A DNA stretch of 64,000 bases from Hesseltinella vesiculosa (GCA_002104935.1 MCGT01000003.1:248001-312000), one strand, 5' to 3'. Shown: positions 43,429 through 56,534, numbered from the stretch's first letter. Program-made: numbers and translations. The notes: generated from the letters alone by a model not told the origin.

Positions 43429-43527
43429 ATGTTTTACTGTGCGTTTTGAGAATAAAAAAAAATGATGTGACCGAAATGGCAAATGGAAAGAGGGTATGCA
43501 GATGAGTATGAAGGAAAGGGGAGGGTG

Positions 43528-44890
43528 TTACTCTTCGTCGATGTTCCAAGAGATATTCGAGTACCCATTGTCACTACGTCGTCGGTTGGCATCTTCCAGC
43601 TGTGACTTCATGCTGCCGCGCTGAACAAAAGGAAACAAACCGCGATTGAAATTGTTGATGCAAATGCAACCAAAAACGATGGTCACCACAGCAAACACCA
43701 CACCAATCGACACTAAAAAAAAAAAAGGGTCCATGAGCCCCCCCCATTCTTCTCCTTTTAGGAATGATTTACCAAAGCAAATCCAAATGTACCAGGCATC
43801 GGAACTCGTGCCGATCAAGACAAGCACAAATTCAAAAATCACCAATATTTGGAAAATGAGGAAGCCAATCATTTGAGCTTTGCTTTCCTTGGCAACCTGC
43901 ATAAGAGAATGGTCAGCAATGAAAAAATTAAATGAAAAAGGGAGTTGCTCTACCGACTGCCGAGCCAGCCAGAGCATTGGCAGGATCGAGACGGTGATGA
44001 CCAAAAATATCCATGCTTGCCAGTGTCTCACATTGCCAGGCTTGATCACAAATTGAAGAAAATAAAAACAGGACACTAAGAATTCCACAAAGATGTCGAT
44101 TTTCAAGCACAAGACAAAATATTGAAACGCTCGGTACATCTCTAAAAAAAAAATAGGAGCAAAAAGGGTGAGGTGTTGTTGCCTGGCTTTTGCTTCTTAC
44201 TTTGAATGGATAGATCGGCCCCGATCTTTTTGTAAATTTCCCAACCAAAATCAAGCACCAGCTTGTAAGAAATATACACAAACAAGACGGCAAACACGGC
44301 CAAACAAACCGTCAATGCAATTTCCAGACTATGTGCCGTGATTAAAGGAGTCAGGCTAAAAGTGGAACTGCTCCCTGATACACTGAGATTGGCCTGCCAT
44401 CGGTCATTATCGAGGATCTGGAGTCCTCCAAGCACTGCATAAATCACATAAAGAAACGCAAGGGCAAATACCTCGGCTGCATTTTGATGCACTGTCTAAA
44501 AAAACAACCGTCCATCATGACTCGTCCAGTTCATCAAGAAAATCCACAAAGAAAAAATTTACCGCATCCACCGCCATGGACATCACCCACACCTGCAAAC
44601 CGATAAAAGCAATGTTTTCCCATTTGATACGGTTCAGTCGTTCCAAGGCAGCCGTGTTGGTGTCGGGCACCAGTTGAGACTGTAGCACATTTTCGGAGGC
44701 GATGGCGGCTTCCAAAACCACCAAAATGATGCCTTGGATCAGTGCAATCGCCACATAGCACTGTGTCAGTCGGTTGTGATTTATCCTTTGCACCTAGTCA
44801 AACGAAAGGTCAGCCTTGCTCTTTCCTCGTCCCTTCCTGGCCGTCCTTTTCTTGTTCCTCGAGTCTTACTATCTTTTGAAACCTTGTCAT
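43528..44890 (-). CDS. UPF0658 Golgi membrane protein
   Basis: Six exons (44890-44870, 44793-44563, 44495-44201, 44141-43954, 43896-43773, 43712-43528) give 347 residues. The 21-nt first exon encodes MTRFQKI, and the acceptor joins it to VQRINHNRLTQCYVAIALIQ. About seven hydrophobic helices follow. Family signatures are IYAVLGGLQILDNDR, YKLVLDFGWEIYKKIGADL, MYRAFQYFVLCLKIDIFVEF, and VTIVFGCICINNFNRGL near the end, as in the S. pombe UPF0658 proteins annotated as Golgi membrane proteins. The short C-terminal tail is polar and acidic. Molecular function is unknown in the family. It converges on the SRRM1-like gene with only 99 bp between stops. Confidence 0.8.
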
Positions 44891-47523
44891 TGTTTCAATC
44901 TGGTGAAGAATAGGAGAAAAGAAAACAAAAGCAAAAAGAAAAGAAAAGAAAAAAAGTGTCGAAAAGGAGGAAAGAGACATGAAAAAAGGGGAGCATGTCA
45001 AAAACGGAAGTTCACCAGCTCCACTCGATACTGCCATGTGACCTTGATCTGATCCTTTTTTTTTTTCAAGCCCCAAATTCCTTGACTGTTTGGGTTTGTA
45101 TGTCCTCTTTTTCTTTTGTTTATATTCTACTCTCGATCAGGGTCGCACCGATTGGGGCGACTCCCTGGGCAGGTCCGCGATACCAAAAAAAAAAAAAAAA
45201 AAAGAAGAGGGACGGAGATACCCTTCCATTCATGCCGAGGCCCAAGTTCCCCGCTTAGGAGAGACACGCAAGCTGTCTTGATTTAGTCAAGTTGGCTGAA
45301 GATTTCAGCTGATGCCAAACGAATGAAACGCACCAGGAATGAGCCACAGATGATACCCATTTGTGAAGCACCCTCTCAAAAAGGAATACACCTTGATTGG
45401 AAAGGAGGCTTTCAAGGTTCATGGGTGGGCTGGTCCGGTTAAGAAAAAAGAAGGTGGAGTTTGGCAGCCAGCTTCGTAGGTGGGTGGTCGTGATGGTGCC
45501 ACCGTCCATGGTAAGGGTGAAAATGAACACCGCTCGTGTCCTTTGTCCTCCAAACAGGAGCATTGACGTCTCTGTCCGTGGTTGCACCGATCGGTGGGCA
45601 AGAATGCTACAGAAAATGGCTGCGGCGTAGGTTGTCACCCTTTCTGGCCGAGTCCATCCTACCGACTTCTTTTTGCTTGCTTTTTTTCTGGTTCATGAGA
45701 CTCGGATGGCAGACAAGGATGACCGGAAGCAGGAATGAATGGCGACAACATCTTCTTTCACCCCGTTTACCTGTGTCGTCCCTTTGGCATGACCAGATGA
45801 CTTGAGTAGTGAACAGCAGTAAGTTTGACAGCACTGGACCACCTTTTTTTCACTTGTTTTTTCTCCTGCTCCCCATAGAAAGATTTCGCCTTGTCTTGCC
45901 CAGTCCCCATGGTGGTTCCAAGACAAGATCAAAAAGCCCGAGATCTAGAAAAGCCGGTGCCCATTTTTATTTTTCTTCTGGTTTATCATAAATCCCTTTT
46001 TTTGAAAGAGACACAGAAGAGCATCCTTACATAGAAAAAATAAAGCGTGGGTAATTTTCAAGGCCTTCCTTTTTTTTACAGCATTCTTTCTTGGCGGTCA
46101 CTAGCAAACTTGCTCGGGAAAGCTCGTACTCTTTTTTTTTTTTTTTGGAGCCCCTCTCTCTCTAACATGCCCAGGTGTCGTACCAGCTCCAACTAGTTGA
46201 CGCCTGTCAAAAAGAAGCGAGTCAACCCTTCGAAAACAGTTCACCGTTTTGGTTTGGAAAGCTTTTTTTCTCTTGTTTTGGGGGTTTGGTTTTTTTTAGT
46301 GTTGGTCCAAGCTTTGGCGTTTCACAGGCACTCATTGCACACATTGGTAATATCCCCCCCCCCAATAAAAAAAGTGAGCTCATTATCTTTTTTTATCCTT
46401 GCACTTTCAGTAAAAGGAAGATCAGTGGCAAGATGGGATAGGAAAAAGAGTCCTTTTTAAGCTTTCTCTTGCAGGAGACATGCGTTTGGGAAAAAGAAGC
46501 AATGACAAACATGATAAATAAAGTTTACGGGATTTCAACCTTTTCAAAAAACCAAGCGGAACATGCCTGTTTTCATTTTGGCGCAAGTGAATGAGAGACA
46601 GTGAGAAAAAATGATGAAGGGCATCCAAGAACCTCCCCCTTTTTTTCTTGTACCTCCTGGCTTCCGTTAAAAAAGCGGTTCTAACACATGAAACTTTAAG
46701 CCTTTGAAATTCGACGGATGGCTTGGATTGTCATTAAAAAAGAGGAATAAAGCAGATCGCCGTGCATTGAATATCTCGAGTGACCATGCAAGGAAAACGC
46801 ACGTAACAAAACCCCGAGGTTCCCTCTCCATTATCAAAACCAGCTTAAAGAGCCCTCGAAAAAAAAGGTTATTGAGTTTTTAATGGTTACACAACTCGTA
46901 TTGAAAAAGCACAGTTCCTTTCTCCCTTTTATTTTCATGCTCTATGACCAAGCGCGCTCCGAAGCAAGAGCGAAAAAAAGTGTGACAGAGGAGTTTAAAG
47001 AGTATAAAAAAAAAAGGGCACATTTGATAAAGCTGAACACTCCCAGAGAGGACCTTTTTTTTTTTTTTTTATCAAGGAACAGCCATTGAAAATAAAAAAA
47101 AAGGGGGGAGCCATTGACGATGGGAAAAGTTGAAAAACACCCTCGAGGACCCCGGTCATTCTTTTTTATTTTCTTGCTTCCTCCCCTTTGCCCCCCCCGG
47201 CGATGGCGAAGCCTTTTTTTTCTTCCAAAGGCTGGAGGCCATCCCAATGACAAGCATGTGACAAAGTGGAAAAGGATCAGGCTTCCCATCTTCCCGTTTT
47301 GTTGAAGCAGGAATGACTTCTGTAGAAGAGTTAAAAAATGGGTTCAAGGTCCGTTTATGAGTTTCGGCGCTTGATTTGATTGGCAGATCAACCTAAACAA
47401 ACTTTCTAGAGCTTAAAAAATCATCGCGACATCTTTTTTGTAAGAAAAAAAAAAGTAGCCTTCTTCTTCCCCTTTTCTTTCTTGAAACATCCTTCCCCTA
47501 CTTTTTTTTTTTTAACTTTTTGA
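44891..47523. other. long divergent spacer without a recognisable gene
   Basis: About 2.6 kb between the UPF0658 start (minus) and the NDT80-like start (plus). Poly-T/A runs are numerous (45055-45068, 45185-45202, 46130-46147, 47050-47072). Frames such as 45255-45638 (minus) and 45397-45630 (plus) overlap each other and match nothing I know. A long promoter would be normal for an NDT80-type regulator. Confidence 0.45.
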
Positions 47524-49357
47524 ATGGACCCATTACGCCACCCCGAGCACCAACAAGAAGATTGGGTCAATGCAGCTCCTTCCAAACCTGGCGATCATTC
47601 CTCTCACCCACAATCTACTTTCTATCCTACCCAAAATTACTACCCTCCTCCTATGTAAAGCCAACCTTGTAAATAACCAGATCATCGCTGATTTTCCTTG
47701 TACTTGTTTTAGGAGCTCTGCTTTTCCCTCGGATGTGCCCGCTGGCTATTTCAAAGATGAACGGCTGCCAGAGTAAGCTGGCTGAAACGGCCATCCTTTT
47801 TTTTTTTTTTTTTTCTGACCGTTTTTCTTTCTTTGCCCATCCTCTCAGTATGATGCCGTCTGAACCTAGCACACCCCAGCCCACTCACCGACCTTCTGTC
47901 AACAATGATCCTTATCCTGCCATGCGAAAGCCACGCGCTCATCGCAGTGACGGCATGTACCCTTCCGAAGTTGGCCCCAAATTCACGCCCACAAAGTGTC
48001 TTGAGCCAATTTACAACATGGACCACACCACAGTGTAAGACGCTTGACCAAAACGATCACTGTCTTACACCTCTTTCTTAGGCTGACACCCACCATTCAG
48101 GGCAAAATGGACCGCTTTTTCTTCACGGATAACGACTGGACATGTTATCGTCGCAACTATTTCCAAGTAAGCTGTGGCTTCACCTTGCCTGGCATCACCT
48201 TCCAAACCGTGCAGCCTCCTGGCCAACATCACCATCACCCGTCTCACCAACACCATCTCGTGCCCGGCATGCCCCCCGGCGGTTACTACGATCCCCATGC
48301 GCCGGCCAACCAGCGTGCCTTCTACCCGCCGCCCCCCTTCCCCGCCCCTCCTCCCCACCAGGAACCCCAGTGCTACATCCGAATGGACGGCCAAGACGTC
48401 CAGATCCACCAGTTCTGTCTCAGCATCTCAGCCAAGGTGTCCAACAGCGACAAGAAAATCGACCTCGTCCAGCACACTCCCAAACGCGACAAAGGCCCCC
48501 AATCCACCCCCAAGCCTCGACCCGTGCTTCCTAGCAACTCCAGCCTGAATCTCAGCATGGCCAGCGGTGCCATGGGCCTCAGCGGCGGACTGCAATCCAT
48601 CGTCACCTTTGAGCGCATTCAATTCAAGACCGCCACCGCCAACAACGGCAAGCGCCGCGCTGCCCAGCAGTACTACGTGTGCCTCATGGACCTCTATGTG
48701 GATGTGTTCTTGGATGGCATCATCCGCCAGATCAAGGTTGCTTCTTGCCACTCAGAACCTTTGGTCGTCCGCGGCCGAAGCCCTGGTCACTATTCCGACC
48801 ATCAACAACAGCAAAACGTTTCTCGCTTCCAGCCATCGCCCTATGCTACCCACCCTTATCCCATGGGCATCAATCCCACCGCCTCCACCGACCCCGCCAT
48901 GGCTGCCTATCCCTCGGGTGCTCCTCCTCCTCCCGCCTATGCCGGCCCTCCTTCCTCGTTTATGCAACCTCCCATGATGCTCAACACCATGTCTCCACAT
49001 GTCTCCATGCGCCCCATGCCTTATGACTATCCCACCTCGCCACAGCCATCTGCCTCGTCCACACAACCCTCCCCTTCCACGCATCCTTATATGATACCAA
49101 ATATGGCTGCCACCCCCACCACCCCTACCTCTGCCACCACCCCTTCCGCCACAGCTTCCTCATCGTCCTCCGTCCCGTCCTCCACCGTCTTGGCCGATCA
49201 GCATACCACCTCCTCCATATCCCCAACCACCCCCGGCATCCCTGCCTCGTACCCAACCACTCCCAATTCCACTTCATCCAATTATCCTTCATATTTCCAT
49301 AATCCCATTCATGCAACCACCCCTACCCTTTCGTCTACGCTCCCTAATCACAAGTAA
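47524..49357 (+). CDS. NDT80/PhoG-like DNA-binding transcription factor
   Basis: Four exons (47524-47654, 47713-47772, 47849-48034, 48082-49357) give 550 residues. The Ndt80/PhoG Ig-fold domain spans roughly residues 90-350. Its core is visible as GPKFTPTKCLEPIYNMDHTT, TIQGKMDRFFFTDNDWTCYR, RNYFQVSCGFTL, later QIHQFCLSISAKVSNSDKKI, LVQHTPKRDKGPQ, and TFERIQFKTATANNGKRRAA then QQYYVCLMDLYVDV. A His/Pro-rich loop is inserted after FTLPG. The last 190 residues are Pro/Ser/Thr-rich, a probable activation region. In ascomycetes family members control meiosis, nutrient-stress responses or secreted-enzyme genes. The GTAAGCT inside the coding sequence at 48170 is a cryptic donor that the frame shows is not used. 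Confidence 0.9.
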
Positions 49358-51931
49358 TTTTTTGTCTTTGTTTCTTCTTTCCTCTTGCCATCTCTATTAT
49401 CTTTGTCTTTTTACTCTCCCCTACATAAGCCTTATTTTTGTATCTGAAAAATTAATAAATGGTTGATTATGCGCTTTCTTTCTTTTTTGAATTTGCCGCA
49501 TTTCACCCTCTGGTCGACCTGAAGAAAACTGCAAGAATGGCTGCTTTTGTCCATGCTACACGTGTTGGACAAGTTTGGTTTGGACTTCCTAAAAGGAACC
49601 GCGCTTTTTTTTAAAGGTCCCCAAATCTCTTCGTCTTTTTTTTTTTTTTTTAAAAAAAAGGGGGGGGATCCTTTTTTTAATGCCACGGACGCACCTAGTC
49701 TTATTTTACCTGTGTGAATAGCTCGCCTTCAATCAATCCATGCATCGATAGCATTAAACTTTAGTGCCAAATGAGGTGAGCAGCCCTTTCCTTTTTCCCC
49801 TCACCCTTCCAGCCCCTTTTTGATACCCTTTCGCCTGCCTTGACACAAAATTTTAATTTTTCTTCATTTCTCAACTTCCTCATCCGGCCATTTTCCGTCT
49901 TACATCGCCTTGGCCGCCTTGACGCCAACGAACGGGCCACAACCAAGTCGCACAGCTTTCTCTTCATTCCGGGAATTTTTGATGCCGGTATGTTACACAT
50001 CTCATCCTCTTTTCAGGAACGCAACGCTTTAGATCGATCCTAGTGAGGAGTGGCCCTGTCGGAAAGAGCAAGACAGGCGGTTTGCGCTTGCAAAAACCCA
50101 CCTTCCACATTCAATATCCGCTTCTGCCGGTCAATGGCGACCTTCAACTCTTTACATGATCAGGAGGAATGGCAAGTGGTCTGGTTGATACCAAACGTTG
50201 TCTATGACCGGCACATCAAGTATTCGTGGTCAATATCCTAATTTGGGTCACAGAAAACAGGGTGAGGGCTTTGGCGAAATCCATTTGTTTTCATTGGTGG
50301 CCAAGCGTTTGTCAGCGGCGCACGAGGAGCAGGCAAGACTGGAGCTCTTCTGTGTTGGGATCACCAGTAGAGAGATAGGAGGAGGCCGCGGTGCTCGACA
50401 GCTTTCAGCATTTCCTCTCATTGGCGAAACCTGAAGAAGTTTGTCCAGATCAGCAAAGGGATCCCCTTTGCTTTTTTAAAACAACAAAAAGTGCTCTCGT
50501 CTATTTTTCATCCAATGAATCGATGTGACATTTTGCAAGCGACCAAGTGCTGATGAAAAGCAACGTTACTGAAAATATCAGGGTCAATCCATACAGATCG
50601 CTCCTTTCCTTTTTCCACAGCTAAAAAAATGTGAAAAAAATAAAAAAGAACGTCGAGCCGCAATTCACTCTCCGCACAACTCACCTGGATTTTGCTTTAT
50701 TCAAGCGCATTGATAAAGAGCTCGCTTGGTGCCAAATTTTGCATCGAACTAGTGTATGAACCGAATGAGTTAATTAAGTAAAAGTCCAAGGCTCTTGTAT
50801 AGGTCATTATCACCAGCAAACATGGGACAGTTCTGGCAAAATGTCCACCAAAGCTCAGCCAAACGCCAGCCGTTCCCGGTGCACCCGATCATATGAAAAA
50901 AAAAAAATTCAAAAAAGTGAAATGACGATGATTAAGAGCCGACGTCATTGGGAGGAGCAAGGGGCGCGGTTACGTGAAGCCTTATTGGCTAGGGCGGTTT
51001 CCGGCGATTTCATTGAAGAGTTCATAGAGAAAAATGCATGGATGGGAGAAAGGGATGGCCGGAGAGTTGGAAGGAAGGGTTGGGAAGCGGAAGCTGCTGA
51101 CAGATGGTGCTTGGCGCAGTTTCTGGTAGGAGGCCGCGAAGGACTGACTCTGTGTCCAGGAATAATGAGGTGAAGCGTGCGATGTAATTGCAGCTGGCTA
51201 AGAGGAAAGGGAGCGTGATGAATGGGTTGGGTGACTGGGCGGGTGGAGTGCATGATGTAGGCGTGGTTAGGCTGGGTAGACAAGGAGAGAGAGTGCTCGC
51301 TGGCCATTTCTACGAGCACCCGTGGATCCCATAGGCGCTGGAGGGTTTGGCCATTGGTGCGGATGTTTTGGATGGATGCGAGACACCATTTATCACACCA
51401 TTTATCAGTAAACAGTAAGAAATGAAGCAATGTGAAATTGTGGCGTGATTGGGAAACGGCCATGGGACTGTGCGGGTCCGTGAGATGCTGATTATAAAAA
51501 ATTAAATATCTTGTAATACAAGAAAAAAAAATGGAGAAATGGGCCCACTAGTCAGATCAATGGTGTACTTGAACAAGCACTGAGCATGGCTACAAGGTGC
51601 AGGCAAACCCCTACAAAATTGTGTGACGGGAGAAAAACCCAGCCAGGTTGGTTTGCACTGACGGATGACAGAACACCAAGAATGCCAATCATTCTCGGAT
51701 GGCACCCATTTCTGGAGGATATCCCTTGATGAAAAACATGGATGACAGAAAGTCCTGGCTTCTTTGGCTTGCTGCTGCAAAGAAAAAGTGATAAAATGGC
51801 ACGATGCTGTGAAGCGGGAATTGAAAAATCGACAGGGAAGAAACAGGCAAAAACCAAAAAAAAAAAAAAAAAAAACCCCTCTCTTCCCTCCCCCTCTCTC
51901 TCCTTTGTTACTGACATCCATCTTTCGATCC
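49358..51931. other. long spacer, mostly unassigned
   Basis: About 2.6 kb between the NDT80-like gene and the carrier gene. It starts with the NDT80-like 3' UTR (AATTAATAAATGG at 49450). Short coding-like bits occur on plus (49840-50043, 50128-50241), but they do not form a gene. A minus-strand block is listed separately. The 5' leader of the carrier gene lies at the right end, after an A-run at 51857-51876. Confidence 0.4.
50945..51774 (-). other. coding-like block of unknown gene
   Basis: Two open segments on the minus strand look protein-like. One (51774 down to about 51540) follows a good acceptor TTTCTTTGCAG and reads QQAKEARTFCHPCFSSRD and then ILQKWVPSENDWHSWC. The other (about 51486 down to 50945) follows an acceptor-like AATCAG and reads CLASIQNIRTNGQTLQRLWD, PRVLVEMASEHSLSLST and so on, with an alternative frame at its end reading DTESVLRGLLPETAPSTICQ. 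I cannot choose the joins, do not recognise a domain, and cannot exclude a pseudogene or a non-coding stretch. Confidence 0.28.
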
Positions 51932-53447
51932 ATGACGATACAAAATGCTGACATTACTAAATCATCGCCCTGTACCTCTGTAGTTTCCTCCTCTCCCCAC
52001 CCTGACCAAGCTAAATACCCTCCTTATTTTGATGTAAGTGACTTTGAATGTAAATAAGCCTGACATGATCCTGCAACTCACACATTTTTTTTCTCTCACG
52101 TTCATCATAGACCATTATTGCTGGCGGTATAGGTGGAGCAACGGCCGATTTCTTGATGCACAGGTAAGCCAGATCGTAACAAAAGAACAGCACAAACTAG
52201 CTACAAAAAAAAAAAAAAAGATTAGAATAGAAAAAAAAAAACGTGCAACACATCTGAAATGATTTATCTGCTTAGTGTGGATACCGTCAAAACTCGATTA
52301 CAAGGCCAACCTCATCATCGAGCCGTCAAATATCACAATATGATTCAAGCCTATCGTTTGATCCTGAAAGAAGAGGGCGTGGTGCGTGGTTTGTATGCCG
52401 GGATCACCCCGGCCATGCTTGGTTCAGGTAACAAGACTGCGGCTTTGATCCCTGCCTTTCTGACCCTGCCTTTTATTATGCTAGTACCTGGAACGATGAT
52501 TTATTTTGCTATTTATGAATTCACGAAACGCAACCTGACGGCAAACAGCGTGCCCGAGGTGGTGTCGCATTTGGCAGCAGGGTCGCTGGGAGACTTGGCG
52601 GCTTCGGTTGTTTATGTACCCTCAGAAGTGCTAAAGACTCGGATGCAGCTGCAAGGGCGATATAACAATCCTCATTTCGTCAGCGGATACAATTATCGAA
52701 ATACATGGCATGCCGCCAAAGTGGTAAGGTTTTCTCTTTTTCCCTCAGAACGGTGGCACCCAGAAAAAAAAAAGCTCATGTTTTTTTTTTTAGATCGTGC
52801 AGTATGATGGATTTGGTGCCTTGTTCCATGGTTTTAAAGCTACGATTCTGAGAGACGTGCCATACTCTGCCATCCAATTTGCATGCTATGGTAAGAGCCA
52901 AGGGGACAAAGGAACCATTAGGACGCTTGACTTATAATTTCCTGTAGAGCGATTTAAGAAATTGGCTCAGGAGCATTACGTCGAGCCCGGCCAGCAGTTA
53001 CCAATAGGGATCGACTTGCTGACGGGATCCATGGCTGGTGGGATTGCAGGTGCAGTTACCACACCTCTCGACGTGATGAAGACGTTGCTCCAGACCCAGC
53101 CGAGCGGTAGCAGTAGCAGCAAAAAGGCGAGCGCAACCGGATCAACACCTGTCAACAAACCTCCCACCGCCACATCTGCTCAATCCCTGGCCACTGTTCC
53201 CACAGCTACCTCGACCACCCCGCCACCAAAACACTACAGCGGTATCATTGATGGTTTACTATGGAACTACCGCCACCAAGGTCTTGGTGGCCTCTTTCGA
53301 GGCATTGGGCCTCGTGTGTTCTGGACAAGTTTACAGAGCGCGATCATGTTTGTCATTTATGAGCAAGTCCTACATTTAGAAGAATCCCTTAGAGAGCAAG
53401 GCCGTTGGCCGCCAACCTCAAACGTAGCCTGGTCATCCTCTTTATAG
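51932..53447 (+). CDS. mitochondrial carrier, MME1 (YMR166C) type
   Basis: Six exons (51932-52033, 52111-52163, 52276-52427, 52485-52723, 52794-52890, 52948-53447) give 380 residues. Three carrier repeats are present. Their PX(D/E)XX(K/R) motifs are [11 protein letters not shown] (Ser replaces Pro in repeat 1), [14 protein letters not shown] and [13 protein letters not shown]. The second repeat continues [17 protein letters not shown], and [18 protein letters not shown] follows; these closely follow yeast YMR166C/Mme1, an inner-membrane carrier linked to Mg2+ export. The third repeat holds a ~45-residue Ser/Thr/Pro-rich insert after LLQTQ, again as in the yeast protein. The 57-nt intron 3 could be read through in frame, but splicing restores [18 protein letters not shown]. 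The transported solute is by homology only. Confidence 0.86.
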
Positions 53448-53812
53448 ACATCTGCATTCTCTTTTCTCCCCTTCCTCCCCTGTAATTGTATTTCCCTCCT
53501 CTCTCCCTTTACACGCCATAGATCAACATAAAAAAAACGAACAAAAGAATAAATGCTAAATCAAGAAGAAAAAACGATGGTTTGCAAGGCGAACAACACT
53601 TTCGTGTCACAACAAAACCTTAATCGATGAAAAAGTCAACATCAAAAATTCAAACTTGTCAAAAAGCATGGGCGCAACGGTTGGTTGACATCTGTGCTGG
53701 GTTTGAAAAGGGAAGAAAAACGCTCATTTTCAAACTTCCATTTTTCTCTTCTTTCCAATTATCGGCTCTTTGCTGTTTTTTGATTATCCCATTCTTTTGA
53801 ATCACTCTTGAC
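53448..53812. other. spacer between MME1-like and VTC genes
   Basis: 365 bp with ATAAATGC at 53549 as a candidate poly(A) signal and a T-rich leader just before the VTC start. No gene is visible. Confidence 0.5.
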
Positions 53813-56191
53813 ATGAAGTTTGGTTCACAACTCAAAGATACCGTCTATCCTGAATGGCAAGGGGCTTATTTAGATTACGATGGCTTGAAGAAAAAACTTC
53901 GCAAGGCTGAAAAAGACAATCCTTTTTCTGAAAAGGACGAAACGGAATTCGTCGAAATGTTGGATGCGAACTTGGAAAAGGTAAATGGATCGTCCTTGTC
54001 ATTGCGATAGGAAAAAAAAAAAGTAAAAAGAAGATCAAGTAAAAATGAACCCATCCTTTGTAGGTGTACGCTTTCCACCAAGAAAAAATGGAAGATATCC
54101 GAGCACGCACCGACTACTGGACGGAAATCATTGCTACACAGATGCCCCAGGAGGACGCTGTGGAAGAAAGTGGCAAGATACAAGAAAGCATCAACGATAT
54201 CGCTGACGACATCAACCGACTCGCTCGTTATTCACGCATCAACTACACCGGGTTTTTGAAAATCGTGAAGAAACATGACCGACACACAAATTACGTGCTC
54301 CGTCCCATGTTCATGGTACGCTTGAACCAGTGTCCCTTCTGGAACGAAAACAATGACCCTCTCCTGCTGAAGCTTTCCCAGCTGTTTGCCCAGGCCCGTC
54401 AGGGCGGCAAGACCATGTCCTTCAAACAGCCCACCCCTTCTGTCCAAGAATGGGCCTCTGACCGCATCAGTGGCACTCTGTCGCCCATCACCGCCTCCGC
54501 CACCCCCAGCTCGCAGCTGTCTCGCACCATTGTTAAACGCTACTTTGTCCAGCCAGACAATGTCTTGGAATTAAAGACCTATGTCTTGCGCCACCTGCCT
54601 GTACTAGTCTACCGAGACCAGACCGGCAAAAAGGAAAACATGGACCCACCCATCTCCACCCTCTATCTGGATAACACCGATCTCGAAGCCTACAGTGCCC
54701 GCGTCGAAGCGGCCCCTGGCTCGCAAATCATCCGTCTGCGATGGTACGGCTCTGTCCAGAACAACAAGTCCATCGCCATTGAACAACGCACCCTTCGTGA
54801 AGAAAATGTCGCCAACGAACTCAAAGAACGGTTTGTCATCAAGGACAAGTATGTGTCCGACTTTTTGCAAGGTGGCCAAGCCTACGTCGTCAAGTATGCC
54901 CAGAAGCTCCGCGCCACCCCTGGAAAAACCGAACACGATGTCGACCGCTTTGAAGCTCTAGTCAAGAGTGTGCAGAAAACCATCGTCGACAACAAGCTGC
55001 AGCCAGGTAAAACACCAAAAAAAAAAAAAAAAAAACGGCACCCATCTCACCTCACCCCTCTAAAAAGTCGTTCGCACTTTCTACAAGAGAACGGCGTTCC
55101 AGATCCCAGGCGACAACCAAGTTCGAATGGCGTTGGACACAGACTTGTGCTTCATCCGTGAAGATACCAACATGTTTGACCAGGTGAAGCGCCGCCAACA
55201 GGACGAATGGCATCGTACGGACGTGGATACCCAGTTCCCCTTTGCCAACATCAAGCAAGAAGACGATGTCAGCCGCTACCCATTTGCCACCTTTGAAATC
55301 AAGCTCGACCTGGCCCCCGGCGAGCAACAGCCAGAATGGGTCACTGAGCTGGAAGAAAGCGGCATTCTCGAAGAAGCCTTTGACTTCAACAAGTTCGTCC
55401 ACGGTGTGGCTGTCATGTTTGACACACGTGTAGCTCTGCTGCCCTACTGGCTGGCTCAAATGGGCGATGATCTGAACGAATTGCCCATCCTGCCTTCGCA
55501 CCAGCCCTCGGTCAAGAAGCGTGACCACAGCCCTGTCTTGGACAAACACCCCCAACCTCACAGTGACGCCCTAGCCGAAGCCACCGAACGCACCCGTCTC
55601 TTGCCCGCCTCTCAGCCCACCCCTACCAAGCCCTCGACCTCCTACACCACCTTCCCTCAGCTGTCAGAGTCGCCTCCCCATACTTCTGACGAAGACAACC
55701 TGTCTTGGCCCCAGCACTGCCTCAAATCGCTCGGCGGTCTCTTCCGCCACGTCTTCCTCGGTCAAACCTCCGCTCCTCCTCATCATCATCAAGACATAAG
55801 CGACATTGTCCTGCCTCCTGGCGTCAAGGTGCCCAAGAAGGTCGTCACCCCCCTTCGTGTCGAGCCCAAGGTGTTCTTTGCCAACGAACGTACCTACTTT
55901 GCTTGGATGTCCTTTGGTACCTTGCTGGCCACTTTCTCCGTTGCGTTATTCAATGCCGGAGATGCCGTGGGCAAGATCAGTGGCGTCGTCTATACCTTGG
56001 TGTCCATCTCCACCTTGATCTATGGTGTGGGTCTCTATTATCGTCGACGCGAATTGATTCGCCAGCGAGCTGCTGGGCCTTATGACGAGATTGCTGGTCC
56101 CACCGTCATCTGTTTCTCACTGTTGTTTGCCGTCGGCCTCAATCTGTACCTCAAGCTCACCACCCGTGCCCCCACCTTGTTTTACCTTTAA
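53813..56191 (+). CDS. VTC4: vacuolar transporter chaperone (VTC) polyphosphate polymerase subunit, VTC4-like
   Basis: Three exons (53813-53980, 54064-55006, 55068-56191) give 744 residues. The N-terminal SPX domain (1 to ~165) starts MKFGSQLKDTVYPEWQGAYL and has the inositol-pyrophosphate-binding lysines in GLKKKLRKAEKD and the C-terminal helix FLKIVKKHDRHT. The central tunnel domain (~185-520) shows TIVKRYFVQPDNV, IIRLRWYG and IEQRTLREENVANEL, which hold conserved basic residues of the catalytic VTC4 tunnel, and later PFATFEIKLDL. A disordered linker precedes a C-terminal DUF202 segment with three helices (YFAWMSFGTLLATFSVALFN and following). The complex makes polyphosphate from ATP and moves it into the vacuole. 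Length fits VTC4 (721) better than VTC2/3 (~830), but assignment to VTC4 is not certain. Confidence 0.87.
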
Positions 56192-56227
56192 AGCCCTCCC
56201 TGGTTTTTATCCCTCTCTCGCATTCCC

Positions 56228-56265
<38 letters not shown>

Positions 56266-56534
56266 AAAAAAAAAATAAGAAAAAATGAAATCATAAAAAG
56301 GCATCGTTTCTCTTTACCTATGGACAGCATCGTCATTCTCAGACTTCTTTTTTTTTTTTTTTCAAGCGTGTTGGGAGGACAGGGTCGGAAGGGAAAAAAT
56401 AAATGACGTCGAGAGACAGCCTACGAGTATGAGCAGAAATAATACAACCATAATTTATTAGTTCTAAGAAAAGTGGCATGGGGCAAAGTAACTGCTGTGG
56501 GATTGGAGTCGATGTAGATGAGGGAGAAAACGGT
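56192..56534. other. convergent 3' spacer
   Basis: 343 bp between the VTC end (plus) and the acyl-CoA oxidase end (minus), dominated by a T26-A11 junction at 56229-56264 and a T run at 56347-56362, which could fold as a hairpin in RNA. No gene is visible. Confidence 0.5.

Noticed and set aside
50290..50371. Walker A-like GARGAGKTGALLC on the plus strand
   Set aside because: The frame is closed by a TGA about 50 bases upstream and a TAG just after, has no acceptor site to connect it to other exons, and lacks Walker B. Most likely chance.
52428..52484. Retaining this 57-bp segment of the carrier gene as coding
   Set aside because: It is open and in frame, but it has GTAACA and CTAG borders, and removing it restores the GS-x-P spacing of carrier repeats as in yeast Mme1.
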